DNA of 64,000 bases. It comes from Ruthenibacterium lactatiformans. GTDB taxonomy: Bacteria > Bacillota > Clostridia > Oscillospirales > Ruminococcaceae. Shown piece after piece: positions 33,879 to 42,439 of this stretch (its first letter is position 1; each line of letters opens with the position of its first letter). The stretch is taken from the NCBI RefSeq assembly GCF_000949455.1, contig NZ_JXXK01000017.1:21364-85363 (forward strand), written 5' to 3'. The translations under genes and the position numbers were made by a program. The notes beneath the pieces are model-generated. The model made no database searches, had not been told where the DNA came from, and saw only the letters and a program-made list of their open reading frames with translations.

Positions 33879-34877
33879 CTATTTCCGTACAGGCGCAGGC
33901 CCGGTGCTCTCCCGGACGATCAGCTGCGGACGCAGCAGCACCTTGCTTACGGCAACACCGTTCATCAGACTGTCCAGCAGGCTGAACGCACTTTTGCCCA
34001 GCGCCAGCCTGTCCTGCCGGATGGTGGTAAGGGGCGGTTCGCAGCCGGCGGCCAGCGGAAGGTCGTCGTAGCCCATCACGCTCACGTCCCCGGGCACGCG
34101 CAGGCCCAGACGCCGCAGCTCGGCCAGCACCCCTCGGGCGATGCCGTCGCTGGCGCACAGGATGGCTGTCGCGCCCTGCGCAAGAAAATGCGGCACGTAT
34201 TCGCGCGCACAGTTTTGTTCATAATACCCATAGGCCATCATCCGTTCGTCGGCGGAAAGCCCGCACAGCCAGGTGGCGTGCAGGAAAGCCAGCCGCCTTT
34301 CCTCAGACACCATTGAATCCCGCGTGCCGTTCAAAAAGGCGATTTTCCGATGTCCCAATCCGGCCAGATGCCGCATGCCGAGCTCCACGCCCTCCCAACT
34401 GTCGGTGCCCACATATCCGACGCTGGCGTTGGGAACGCAGTTGTCCAGCAGCACTGTGGGCGTGCCAGTGCCGGCCAGCGCACGCATGTATGCATCCTGC
34501 GGCGTCAGGCCGAGAATGAAGGCGCCGCCGTATCCGCCCTCCAGCAGCAGGCTGCCGTATTTGGTGCGCGCCTGCGCCTCGGGCGTGGTGGGCAGCACAT
34601 CCACGGCCCATCCCCGTGCCGCGGCCGCCAGCCGGAACCCGGCCACGATCTCGTACCCGAACTGGCCGATGTTGGCGTATTCCATATTTTCCACCAGCAC
34701 ACACACCTTGGGCTGTGCCTGCCTGCGGGCACGCTTGGCCGCATAGCCCATTTCCACCGCCGTGTCCAGCACAAGCTGGCGGGTCTCTGCGCTCACGTCC
34801 GGCGCGCCGTTCAATCCTTTTGAAACCGTGCTCACCGCGATTCCCAGCCGTTGGGCAATGTCTCGGATCGTCACCAA
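33879..34877 (-). CDS. LacI family transcriptional regulator
   Basis: A 332-residue repressor-type regulator. N-terminal helix-turn-helix IRDIAQRLGIAVSTVSKGLNG at residues 4-24, hinge helix and a periplasmic-binding-type effector domain (about 60-330). It starts at TTG 34877 after GGGAGG. It is divergent from glycogen phosphorylase, whose promoter lies in the shared 212-bp gap, so control of alpha-glucan phosphorolysis is the likely role (MalR-like), with a maltodextrin as possible effector. Confidence 0.93.
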   Translation of the reverse strand: MVTIRDIAQRLGIAVSTVSKGLNGAPDVSAETRQLVLDTAVEMGYAAKRARRQAQPKVCVLVENMEYANIGQFGYEIVAGFRLAAAARGWAVDVLPTTPEAQARTKYGSLLLEGGYGGAFILGLTPQDAYMRALAGTGTPTVLLDNCVPNASVGYVGTDSWEGVELGMRHLAGLGHRKIAFLNGTRDSMVSEERRLAFLHATWLCGLSADERMMAYGYYEQNCAREYVPHFLAQGATAILCASDGIARGVLAELRRLGLRVPGDVSVMGYDDLPLAAGCEPPLTTIRQDRLALGKSAFSLLDSLMNGVAVSKVLLRPQLIVRESTGPAPVRK

Positions 34878-34913
34878 GCGCCGCGCCTCCCTTCGTTGTC
34901 CGATATCCTGTTT

Positions 34914-34942
34914 AGTATAACCCGCACCGCCGCTCTTTGCAA
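34914..34942 (-). promoter_or_regulatory. LacI gene promoter
   Basis: On the minus strand TTGCAA (34942-34937), 17-bp spacer, TATACT (34919-34914). Confidence 0.65.
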
Positions 34943-34985
34943 TGGGAGAGAAAGAATATTTTATTGAAATATCACAAAATACGTC

Positions 34986-35014
34986 TTGACGAAATCCGTA
35001 TCCAATGCTAACAT
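34986..35014 (+). promoter_or_regulatory. Glycogen phosphorylase promoter
   Basis: TTGACG (34986-34991), 17-bp spacer, TAACAT (35009-35014), about 75 bp before the gene. A nearly palindromic CGAAAATTTGCG at 35027-35038, just downstream of the expected start site, is a candidate binding site for the divergent LacI protein. Confidence 0.7.
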
Positions 35015-35089
35015 GGTGGTGTTCTACGAAAATTTGCGAAAATAAATTGCTTTTATCCCGCGGCGGCGGTTCAGGAAAGGAGTTTTTCC

Positions 35090-37432
35090 ATGAAAAGAGA
35101 TATTCAGATACTGACGGGGCAGGTGCTTGCGGCCGACTGCCGGAAAACCATTGCCCAGGCTACGCCCCGTGAGCTGTACAACGCGGTGTCCAAAGCAGCG
35201 CTGGACCTCGCTGCGGACGCATGGAAGCGCGCGCCGGGCAAGCGCGTGGCGTACCTTTCGGCGGAGTTTCTTGTGGGACGCCTCGTTTACGCCAATCTGC
35301 TGAACATGGGCCGCCTGGGCGAGGTGCAGCAGATGCTGCTGGACGCGGGTGTGGATGCGAACGTGTTTGAAGAGATCGAGGACGCGGCGCTGGGCAACGG
35401 CGGCCTGGGCCGCCTGGCCGCGTGCTTTTTGGATTCCGCCGCCACGCAGGGCGTGCCGCTGGACGGCTACGGCATCCGGTACCAGTACGGCCTGTTCAGG
35501 CAGTATTTTGAGGATGGCTTCCAGAAAGAGACCGCCGACGACTGGCAGCGCTTTGGAGATCCATGGAGCGTTCGCCGGGAGGAGGATGCCGTCACCGTGC
35601 AGTTCGGCGGGCAGGCCGTGCGCGCCGTGCCTTACGACACGCCTGTCATCGGCTACGGAATGAAAACCGTCAATACACTGCGTCTGTGGCAGGCCGAGCC
35701 GTTCCAGGCATTCGATTTCAATTTGTTCAACGCCCAGAAATATGCCGCCGCCGTGCGCGAGCGGGACGCCGCCGAAGATATCAGCCGTGTGCTGTACCCC
35801 AACGACGACACCGACGCAGGCAAGCGCCTGCGCCTCAAGCAGCAGTATTTCTTCTCCAGCGCGTCGCTGCAGGACATGGTGCGTGCTTACCGCGCGGCCC
35901 ATGGCGGGGATTTCACCCATTTTGCCGACGCATACGCGGTACAGCTCAACGATACCCACCCCACAGTGGCCATTCCCGAGCTGCTGCGCCTGTTGGTGGA
36001 AGAGGCGGGCATGCGTTTTGCCGACGCAGTACAGGTGGCCCACGATACCTTTGCCTACACCAACCACACCATTATGCCCGAGGCGCTGGAAAAATGGGAT
36101 CAGAAGCTGTTCCGCGGCGTGCTGCCCCGGGTGTATCCGTATGTGAAAAAACTAGACGCGCTGCTGCGCCGCACGCTGGAGCAGAGGGGCGTGCCCATGG
36201 GCGAGGTGTCCCGCTATGCCATCCTGGAGGACGGCATGGTGCATATGGCGCGTATGGCCATCTTTGCCACCCACTCCACCAACGGTGTGGCGCGCCTGCA
36301 CACTGAGATATTGAAGGACACCGCTCTGCACGAATGGTACGAGCTGTATCCCGAGCGGTTCAACAACAAGACCAACGGCGTTACCCAACGGCGCTGGCTG
36401 GCGCTGGCAAACCCGGAACTGGCGGCGCTGCTGCACGACGCTGTGGGCGACGGCTGGCTGACAGACCTCTCCCAGCTCAAGCGGCTGGAACCCTGCGCGG
36501 ACGACCCTGCGTTTCTGGCGCGTTTCATGGACGTCAAGCGGGAGAAAAAACGGCAGCTCGCGGCGTATGTGGAAAAGCACGAGGGCGTGCGGCTTCACGC
36601 AGACTTCCTGCTGGATGTGCAGGTAAAGCGCCTGCATGAGTATAAGCGCCAGCTTCTGAACGCTTTTTCCATTCTGGACACATACTACGGCCTGAAGGAG
36701 GGGCGCATCTCCCGCGCGGATTTCGCGCCCACCGTCTACCTGTTCGGAGCAAAAGCCGCGCCGGGCTATGTGCGGGCCAAGGGCATCATCAAGTATATCA
36801 ACGAGCTGGCGGAACTGGTGAACGGCGATGCGGACGTGAACGGCCTGATGCAGGTGGTGTTTGTCCAGAACTACAACGTCAGCTATGCGGAAAAGATCAT
36901 CCCGGCGGCGGATGTGTCCGAACAGATCTCCACGGCCGGCACGGAGGCGTCCGGCACCAGCAACATGAAGTTCATGCTGAACGGCGCGGTGACGCTGGGC
37001 ACACTGGATGGCGCAAACATCGAGATTGCAGAGCAGGCCGGCGCGGAGAACGAATATATCTTCGGCGCCCGCGCCGATGAGATCGCGCGTCTGCAGGAGG
37101 ACGGCTACGACCCGAACGCCGTCCTCGCGGCGGAGCCGCGCGCAAAGCGCGTGGTGGAAAGCCTGGTGGACGGCACATTTTCCGACGGCGGCACAGGTAT
37201 GTTCCGCGAACTGTATGCCTCCCTCACCGAAGGCGCAAGCTGGCACAAGCCCGACCACTACTTCCTGATGCGGGATTTTATCGAGTACTGCGACGCGCGC
37301 CTGGCTGTCAACCGGGACTATCGCGACGCGCGGGCTTTCGCGGCAAAGTGTGTGCGCAATGTGGCAAACGCGGGCGTGTTTTCGTCCGACCGTACGATTC
37401 TGGAATATGCGCGGGACATCTGGCACGTGTAA
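35090..37432 (+). CDS. glgP: Glycogen/maltodextrin phosphorylase
   Basis: A 780-residue GT35 enzyme that splits alpha-1,4-glucans with phosphate to give glucose 1-phosphate. The pyridoxal phosphate site GTEASGTSNMKFMLNGAVTLG contains the Schiff-base Lys near residue 627; other family blocks are LGNGGLGRLAACFLDS, YQYGLFRQ, NDTHPTV and NGVTQRRWL. It is slightly shorter than E. coli MalP/GlgP. The start follows GGAAAGGAG. It is divergent from a LacI regulator and ends at a strong bidirectional terminator. Confidence 0.96.
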   Translation: MKRDIQILTGQVLAADCRKTIAQATPRELYNAVSKAALDLAADAWKRAPGKRVAYLSAEFLVGRLVYANLLNMGRLGEVQQMLLDAGVDANVFEEIEDAALGNGGLGRLAACFLDSAATQGVPLDGYGIRYQYGLFRQYFEDGFQKETADDWQRFGDPWSVRREEDAVTVQFGGQAVRAVPYDTPVIGYGMKTVNTLRLWQAEPFQAFDFNLFNAQKYAAAVRERDAAEDISRVLYPNDDTDAGKRLRLKQQYFFSSASLQDMVRAYRAAHGGDFTHFADAYAVQLNDTHPTVAIPELLRLLVEEAGMRFADAVQVAHDTFAYTNHTIMPEALEKWDQKLFRGVLPRVYPYVKKLDALLRRTLEQRGVPMGEVSRYAILEDGMVHMARMAIFATHSTNGVARLHTEILKDTALHEWYELYPERFNNKTNGVTQRRWLALANPELAALLHDAVGDGWLTDLSQLKRLEPCADDPAFLARFMDVKREKKRQLAAYVEKHEGVRLHADFLLDVQVKRLHEYKRQLLNAFSILDTYYGLKEGRISRADFAPTVYLFGAKAAPGYVRAKGIIKYINELAELVNGDADVNGLMQVVFVQNYNVSYAEKIIPAADVSEQISTAGTEASGTSNMKFMLNGAVTLGTLDGANIEIAEQAGAENEYIFGARADEIARLQEDGYDPNAVLAAEPRAKRVVESLVDGTFSDGGTGMFRELYASLTEGASWHKPDHYFLMRDFIEYCDARLAVNRDYRDARAFAAKCVRNVANAGVFSSDRTILEYARDIWHV

Positions 37433-37448
37433 ACGCATGGGATAAAGC

Positions 37449-37485
37449 AAAACGGCATGGAGCAAAAGTTCCATGCCGTTTTTTT
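37449..37485. terminator. Bidirectional terminator
   Basis: Arms aaaacggcatgga / tccatgccgtttt with T/A tails. It reaches the stop codon of the convergent regulator gene. Confidence 0.88.
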
Positions 37486-39268
37486 ATGCCTTCAGCATCC
37501 GCCAGAGCGTGGTGCGGCTGATGCCAAGGCTCTGCGCCGCACGGCTTTGGTTGTCGCCGCTTTTTTCCAGTACCATTCGGACGATCTCCCGCTCGATGAG
37601 GGCCAGCGGCTGGGAGAGGTCGAGAGAGGCGGCGGGGGAGGCCGCCGTATCCGCGTCGGCGGGCGCAAGGGAAAGCTCCGCCTGCAGGGCGGCCTGAACG
37701 TCCGACAGCCGGATTTGTGCATCCGTGCACAGTTCCGTCAGCCGTTCCATCACGCGGTGGAACTGCAGATAGTTCTGCGTCCACGGATACTGGCGCAGCA
37801 GCGTAAGCGCATCCGCGTCGATGCCGCGCCACTGCCTGCCGGTGTCTATCGTATGGCGGTCCAGATACAGGCTGAACGCGGTTTCCACCTGCGCGGGTTG
37901 GGCGTGCAGGGAGGAAAGGCAGAGGGGAAAGCAAGACAGGCGGTTGATGAATTCCATTGCCGCTCCGCTGATGCGCCCGTCACCGGCTTCCACACGCGAA
38001 AAAATCAGCTGGTTGTGCTTCGCGGTCTGTCCCTCCAGCAGAAAGGCCAGAAGCTGGCGCCACTGCGTATCGTCCAACGCGTTCAGGTTTTGGAAATACA
38101 GCGTGTTTTCCGTATCGCAAAGCGGAGAACTGTGGTGTCCCAGCAGATAATTCCAGGTTTTACGGCTCAGCAGGTTACAGTCGATCTGAATAAAAGGGTG
38201 GCTGCGACGCGCGCTGCGCAGGTAGATCGTGCGCGCCAGATATTCCTTCCCTGTTCCGGCGGCGCCGAACAGAAACACCGGTGCGCGTCCTGCCGCCGCC
38301 TGCAGGATGCTTTGATGATATTGGGCGGTGAGGCCGGTGATGTTATAGATACCGGCGGAGCACGCCTCCTCCAATTGGCTGCAGTTATAGTAGCTGATGC
38401 CGTATTTGTCCCCGGCGACAGGGGGTGTGGAAGCGAGAAAATAAAAGGCGGTATAGGCCTCTCCGTCGGAGGGAAGCTGCATCGCTTCAATGTTGTACAG
38501 CAGCCCGCGGAACTGCTGCATGACCTTGATGCGTCCCGCGGCGGCCACGCTCTCGATTTTTTCGCGCAGCATGTCCAGCAGCTCTGCGGAGGCGTCCTCC
38601 AGCGTGGAAAAAACCAGCTTGCCCGCACGGGTGAATACTACGGTCTGGCTGGTGCGTTTGTGCAGGAGCTGGCGCAGGAACTGGTTTTCGCTGCGCAGCT
38701 GGCGGTTGGCGCTGCAGAAAAAAACAGCCTGGTCGAACGCGGCGCGGATGCTTTCGGCGCTGGAGGTGATAAGGAAAGCGTTGACGTCCATCTCCTTGGC
38801 GGCGGTGTAGGTGACCATATCGCACAGGACCGAGGCATATTCCTCCCGCCGCAGGTATTGCAGCGTGGTAACGGCCTGGCTGGAGGATTGTATGGTAAAT
38901 ACGTCCAGCTGGTATGGCAGCAGCGTCCGCAGGATGCCCATATCCTGTGTGATGTTGGAATATCCCACAATGGCCACCCGCCCCTCGTGAATGTTGGCGC
39001 GCTGAAGCGTGCACAGGACATCGTACACGGTGGTGCCGATCTCGATGACCGGCAGCGAAACGGATTGTTTCAGCAGTCTGGCCGTGCCGCCCCGGGAGAT
39101 GATCACATCAAAATTTGCGTGGAAGCCTTTCTGCGCGAGCTCCAGCCCTTTGGCCAGATCGCCCACGCTGATGGTCAGCTCCAGGCCGTCGTATTCTTTC
39201 GCGGTCTCTGTTAAAAGCGGCACCATCCCGGGATAGGGAGAGATCGCCAGTACTTTGATGGATGGCAT
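37484..39268 (-). CDS. PrpR-like regulator with degenerate sigma-54 AAA+ domain
   Basis: A 594-residue protein. Residues 1-190 are a PrpR_N ligand-sensing domain (IKVLAISPYPGM, FDVIISRGGTARLLK, IPVIEIG-type pattern), then a PAS-like region, an AAA+ region (about 300-500) and a C-terminal Fis-type helix-turn-helix (NQSRAAQSLGISRTTLWRML). Walker A is intact (GAAGTGKEYLAR near 335), but the GAFTGA loop that contacts sigma-54 and the Walker B Asp-Glu pair are missing (TLYFQNLNALD stands in their place). It should therefore act on ordinary promoters rather than as a sigma-54 activator. It is divergent from the eight-gene operon it probably controls. Confidence 0.85.
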   Translation of the reverse strand: MPSIKVLAISPYPGMVPLLTETAKEYDGLELTISVGDLAKGLELAQKGFHANFDVIISRGGTARLLKQSVSLPVIEIGTTVYDVLCTLQRANIHEGRVAIVGYSNITQDMGILRTLLPYQLDVFTIQSSSQAVTTLQYLRREEYASVLCDMVTYTAAKEMDVNAFLITSSAESIRAAFDQAVFFCSANRQLRSENQFLRQLLHKRTSQTVVFTRAGKLVFSTLEDASAELLDMLREKIESVAAAGRIKVMQQFRGLLYNIEAMQLPSDGEAYTAFYFLASTPPVAGDKYGISYYNCSQLEEACSAGIYNITGLTAQYHQSILQAAAGRAPVFLFGAAGTGKEYLARTIYLRSARRSHPFIQIDCNLLSRKTWNYLLGHHSSPLCDTENTLYFQNLNALDDTQWRQLLAFLLEGQTAKHNQLIFSRVEAGDGRISGAAMEFINRLSCFPLCLSSLHAQPAQVETAFSLYLDRHTIDTGRQWRGIDADALTLLRQYPWTQNYLQFHRVMERLTELCTDAQIRLSDVQAALQAELSLAPADADTAASPAASLDLSQPLALIEREIVRMVLEKSGDNQSRAAQSLGISRTTLWRMLKA

Positions 39269-39287
39269 TTTCTTTCATCTCTCTTTT

Positions 39288-39302
39288 GTTTAAAAATGAA
39301 AC
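39288..39302. promoter_or_regulatory. Secondary GTTT-N7-AAAC site
   Basis: GTTTAAAAATGAAAC has the same outer bases, spacing and ATGAAAC half-site as the palindrome 72 bp away, and lies just upstream of the regulator gene. Confidence 0.4.
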
Positions 39303-39359
39303 ATATTTTTGCTTTATTATAGCGAATTCACAAAGAAAACACAACAAATTTTCTTAAGT

Positions 39360-39374
39360 GTTTCATAATGAAAC
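39360..39374. promoter_or_regulatory. Perfect palindrome GTTTCATAATGAAAC, candidate regulator site
   Basis: A 7+1+7 perfect palindrome in the divergent gap, 43 bp upstream of the operon's -10. Placement suits activation of the operon by the PrpR-like protein. Confidence 0.55.
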
Positions 39375-39416
39375 GATTTGCGAAGGGATTCTGCATACCA
39401 GCATAAAAAATACGCC

Positions 39417-39422
39417 TGTATA
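39417..39422 (+). promoter_or_regulatory. -10 element of the sugar-acid operon
   Basis: A perfect TATAAT about 47 bp before the first gene. No good -35 is found at 17 bp, consistent with an activator-dependent promoter. Confidence 0.5.
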
Positions 39423-39468
39423 ATGAAAATGACGAAAGGTCCGCCGGACAGGGATAAGAGGAGAGCCT

Positions 39469-40710
39469 ATGATACATTTATTTGTAATTGCGGATGATTT
39501 TACAGGCGCGCTGGATACAGGCGTACAGTTTGCCTCCTATGGAGCGGCCACGAAGGTCGTTGTGGGGACAGGCCTGCAGGCACTGGAGGCAGACGCGCAA
39601 ACACAGGTGCTCGTGGTGGATGCCGAGACACGCCACCTTCCGGCGGCGCAGGCATATGATACGGTCTACCGCCTGGTGCGCTGGGCAAAGGAAAAAAAGA
39701 TCGGATGCATCTATAAAAAGACAGATTCCGCGCTGCGCGGGAATATCGGGGCAGAGCTTTCCGCCGCGCTGGCAGCGGATGGAGGCGACAGGCTCCATTT
39801 CGTGCCCGCCTTCCCGAATCTGGACCGCGTCACCCGCGGCGGCGTACACTACATCGGCGGCGTGCCCGTTGCCCAAAGTGTGTTTGGAAAGGACCCCTTT
39901 GAGCCGGTGACGCATTCCCGTGTGGAGGATATTCTGCATGAACAGACGGATACACTGTGCGCCTATATCCTCGGCGGCGGTTCCGCAGAGGGCAAAGCAG
40001 GCGTGCTGGTCTATGAAGCTCAGACGAACCGGGATATGGCGCAGATCGCCGACCGGCTGGCGGCCCGGAGCGAGACCGGACTGCTGGCCGGCTGCGCGGG
40101 CTTTGCATCCGTGCTGCCGCGGCTGTTGCAGCTGTCCTGCCGGGATACCGCGCCGCTGCCGCTCTGCGGCCGTCTGCTCGCGGTCTGCGGCAGCATCAAC
40201 CCGGTCTCGCTGGAGCAGTGCGCGCAGGCCGAGGCGCAGGGAGCGCCCCGCTTCAGCCTCACGCCGGAGCAGAAGCTCTCGCGGGACTGGGCGGCCGGCG
40301 CACAGGCGGGCGAAATGCTGGGAGCTGTGTTACGGGCCTGTTCGCAGGAGCCGGTGGTGGTGCTGGACACAGGCGGCGCGGTGGAGAACGCGGGCGCGGA
40401 CAAAACCGCAGACCGCATCCAGATCGCCAATACGCTGGGCGCGCTGCTCAAGCGTCTGCTGGACGACGGGCTGGAGAGCACGGTGCTGATCATGGGCGGT
40501 GATTGTCTTTTGGGCCTGATGCGCCAGCTGGATGTAACGGAGATCATGCCTCTGTGCGAAGTCGCGCCGGGCGTGGTGCTGTCGCAGTTCACCTATGGCG
40601 GACGGCAATGGAACCTTGTTTCCAAATCCGGTGGGTTTGGAGCAAAGACACTGTTTTATGACCTGCAAAACATTCTGGAACGATGGAAAAAGGAACTGCC
40701 CGCGGTGTGA
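39469..40710 (+). CDS. Four-carbon acid sugar kinase family protein (DUF1537)
   Basis: A 413-residue kinase. VIADDFTGALDTGVQF at the N-terminus is the family hallmark (substrate-binding lobe), with KKTDSALRGNIGAEL near 83-97; the C-terminal nucleotide-binding lobe has VLDTGGAVENAG and SKSGGFGAKTLFYDL at the end. Family members phosphorylate D-threonate, D-erythronate, 3-oxo-tetronate and similar acids at C4. With a PdxA2-type dehydrogenase six genes downstream, conversion of a tetronate via its 4-phosphate to dihydroxyacetone phosphate is likely. First gene of the operon, after AGGAGAG. Confidence 0.9.
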   Translation: MIHLFVIADDFTGALDTGVQFASYGAATKVVVGTGLQALEADAQTQVLVVDAETRHLPAAQAYDTVYRLVRWAKEKKIGCIYKKTDSALRGNIGAELSAALAADGGDRLHFVPAFPNLDRVTRGGVHYIGGVPVAQSVFGKDPFEPVTHSRVEDILHEQTDTLCAYILGGGSAEGKAGVLVYEAQTNRDMAQIADRLAARSETGLLAGCAGFASVLPRLLQLSCRDTAPLPLCGRLLAVCGSINPVSLEQCAQAEAQGAPRFSLTPEQKLSRDWAAGAQAGEMLGAVLRACSQEPVVVLDTGGAVENAGADKTADRIQIANTLGALLKRLLDDGLESTVLIMGGDCLLGLMRQLDVTEIMPLCEVAPGVVLSQFTYGGRQWNLVSKSGGFGAKTLFYDLQNILERWKKELPAV

Positions 40711-40753
40711 CGGGGCATGCAGCCTTTCGGACAGGAAAAAAGGAGAAGATAAA

Positions 40754-42439
40754 ATGCGTATCGCCTGGGAAGGACGGGAGCTGTACTGCCATATCTCAAC
40801 AAAAGCAGGCTTTGACCCGGTAAAAACACTTTATGTCTGCGCTCCGGGCGCGGATGCGGCAAGCTATGAAGCCGCCGCACGTTTTGCGCAGGCATCCGGC
40901 TGGCGGGAAATCGCAGAGCAGGACGGGGCGGTACTGGTGCTCCCCATCGTGCCGCACGGCTGGCGGGCGGAGGACGCGGGGCTGCTGATGAAGATCTACC
41001 GCGGCACGCGCGGCAGCTTTCCGACCCAAAGCGGGAAAAGCCTGTATGGGCGCGGCGGCTATTTGTGGTGTTGGGAAACACTGATCTATGCGGTGGGATA
41101 TGAGGACGGCGCCTCTTTCCTGGGCGACGCCTCGGCTGCCTGTCCAAGCTTTTTTGCTGCGGCGGCGCTCGTGGGCGGCGTGCCGCAGGATTATACGCCC
41201 GGGGAGCGTCCTTCCAGTCACTGGCTCGTGGAAAATGTGAGCGCGGATTATAAAACCCTGAACCGGGAGCTGCCCGTCTGCCTCTGGCTGATGGTGCGTG
41301 AACGGCAGGAGGCGGACGCGGCTGTCCGCTATTTCAACTGGAGCAACGGCGCGCAGGGGCCGGGCTGTGAAGAAATGTTTGATGATATTTCCGCGACGGT
41401 CTACCGGGCGCCGGATGGCGGAGCGGCGCAGGTACGGATTTCGACCGGAACCTTCGGCCCGGAGCCTGCGCTGGCGCGCACGGTTTTTTCACAGCTTTTT
41501 GAACGCGTCATCCGCTGGAAAAACGGCCCGGATGGAAAGCTGACGCCTTTCATGAGCCGTGCGGACTTTTATGCGTCCCCGCGCTTTGCGCTGGATTCTG
41601 TTGTGTACGGGGGCCGCAGCTACGGCTTTTTCGTTCATGTGCCGGAAGGGCTGACGGCGGAGCAGGCCAGGGGCCTGCCGCTGGTGTTCAGCGTACATGG
41701 CCGGGGCGAACCGGCCTGGATGTTCGCGGAGAAAAACGGCTGGGACAGGCTGGCGGACGAGACCGGCGCGTTTCTGCTGGCCGTGCCGGACTCTCCGGAA
41801 AACATCTGGTTTCTGGAACGCGACGGCGGTGTATTCGCCCGGATGATCGACAGGCTCCACAGCCGTTACGGCATCGACCGGGAGCGCGTTTATCTGACGG
41901 GCTTTTCCAACGGAGGCATGATGACACGGGAGGCGGGCACGCGGTATCCGCAGCTTTTCGCGGCTTTATCACCCTGGAATGCACCGCCTGCCGAGACCTG
42001 GCCCGGCTTTGCGGAAGGCGGGTGGCAGATGCCGTGCTTCATCTATCTGGGTGACAACGACCCCGTCGCGCGGGGCACGGAAGAACCGCTGCTGGAGCAG
42101 ATGCTCCGGGCAAACTGTTGTGCGGCTGTGCGGACGGCCGGGGGCTTTGTGCCGGATGCGATATACAACGGCGAAAACCATTACACTGCCGCGCGTGGGT
42201 ATACCGAGGGCGAACGCTTTGGCACAGCGGTCTACCGGGACGCGCAGGGCGTACCGCGCGTATGTGTGACAGTGATGAAAAATATGCCCCACGGAGCGAT
42301 CCACGATGAGAGCCGGGCGGCATGGGAATTTATGAGACGGTATCGGAGGCCGGGAAACGGAAAGGCTGTGGAAACGGTGCCGCATACAGAGAGCACAGAA
42401 ACAGAATGCGCAAAACAAAAGGAGGAGCGACTGAAGTGA
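40754..42439 (+). CDS. Two-domain alpha/beta hydrolase (PHB depolymerase/feruloyl esterase-like), tandem copy 1
   Basis: A 561-residue protein with no signal peptide. The C-terminal half (about 282-545) is an esterase of the PHB-depolymerase/LpqC type: VFSVHGRGEPA oxyanion region, nucleophile Ser385 in TGFSNGGMMT, Asp in YLGDNDPV and His in NMPHGAIHDES. The N-terminal half (about 10-270) also looks like an alpha/beta hydrolase (TLYVCAPGAD, SGWREIAEQDGAVLVLP) but has YEDGAS where the GxSxG elbow should be, so it is probably inactive. It is cytoplasmic, 43 bp after the kinase gene, and overlaps the next gene by 4 bp. Confidence 0.8.
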   Translation: MRIAWEGRELYCHISTKAGFDPVKTLYVCAPGADAASYEAAARFAQASGWREIAEQDGAVLVLPIVPHGWRAEDAGLLMKIYRGTRGSFPTQSGKSLYGRGGYLWCWETLIYAVGYEDGASFLGDASAACPSFFAAAALVGGVPQDYTPGERPSSHWLVENVSADYKTLNRELPVCLWLMVRERQEADAAVRYFNWSNGAQGPGCEEMFDDISATVYRAPDGGAAQVRISTGTFGPEPALARTVFSQLFERVIRWKNGPDGKLTPFMSRADFYASPRFALDSVVYGGRSYGFFVHVPEGLTAEQARGLPLVFSVHGRGEPAWMFAEKNGWDRLADETGAFLLAVPDSPENIWFLERDGGVFARMIDRLHSRYGIDRERVYLTGFSNGGMMTREAGTRYPQLFAALSPWNAPPAETWPGFAEGGWQMPCFIYLGDNDPVARGTEEPLLEQMLRANCCAAVRTAGGFVPDAIYNGENHYTAARGYTEGERFGTAVYRDAQGVPRVCVTVMKNMPHGAIHDESRAAWEFMRRYRRPGNGKAVETVPHTESTETECAKQKEERLK

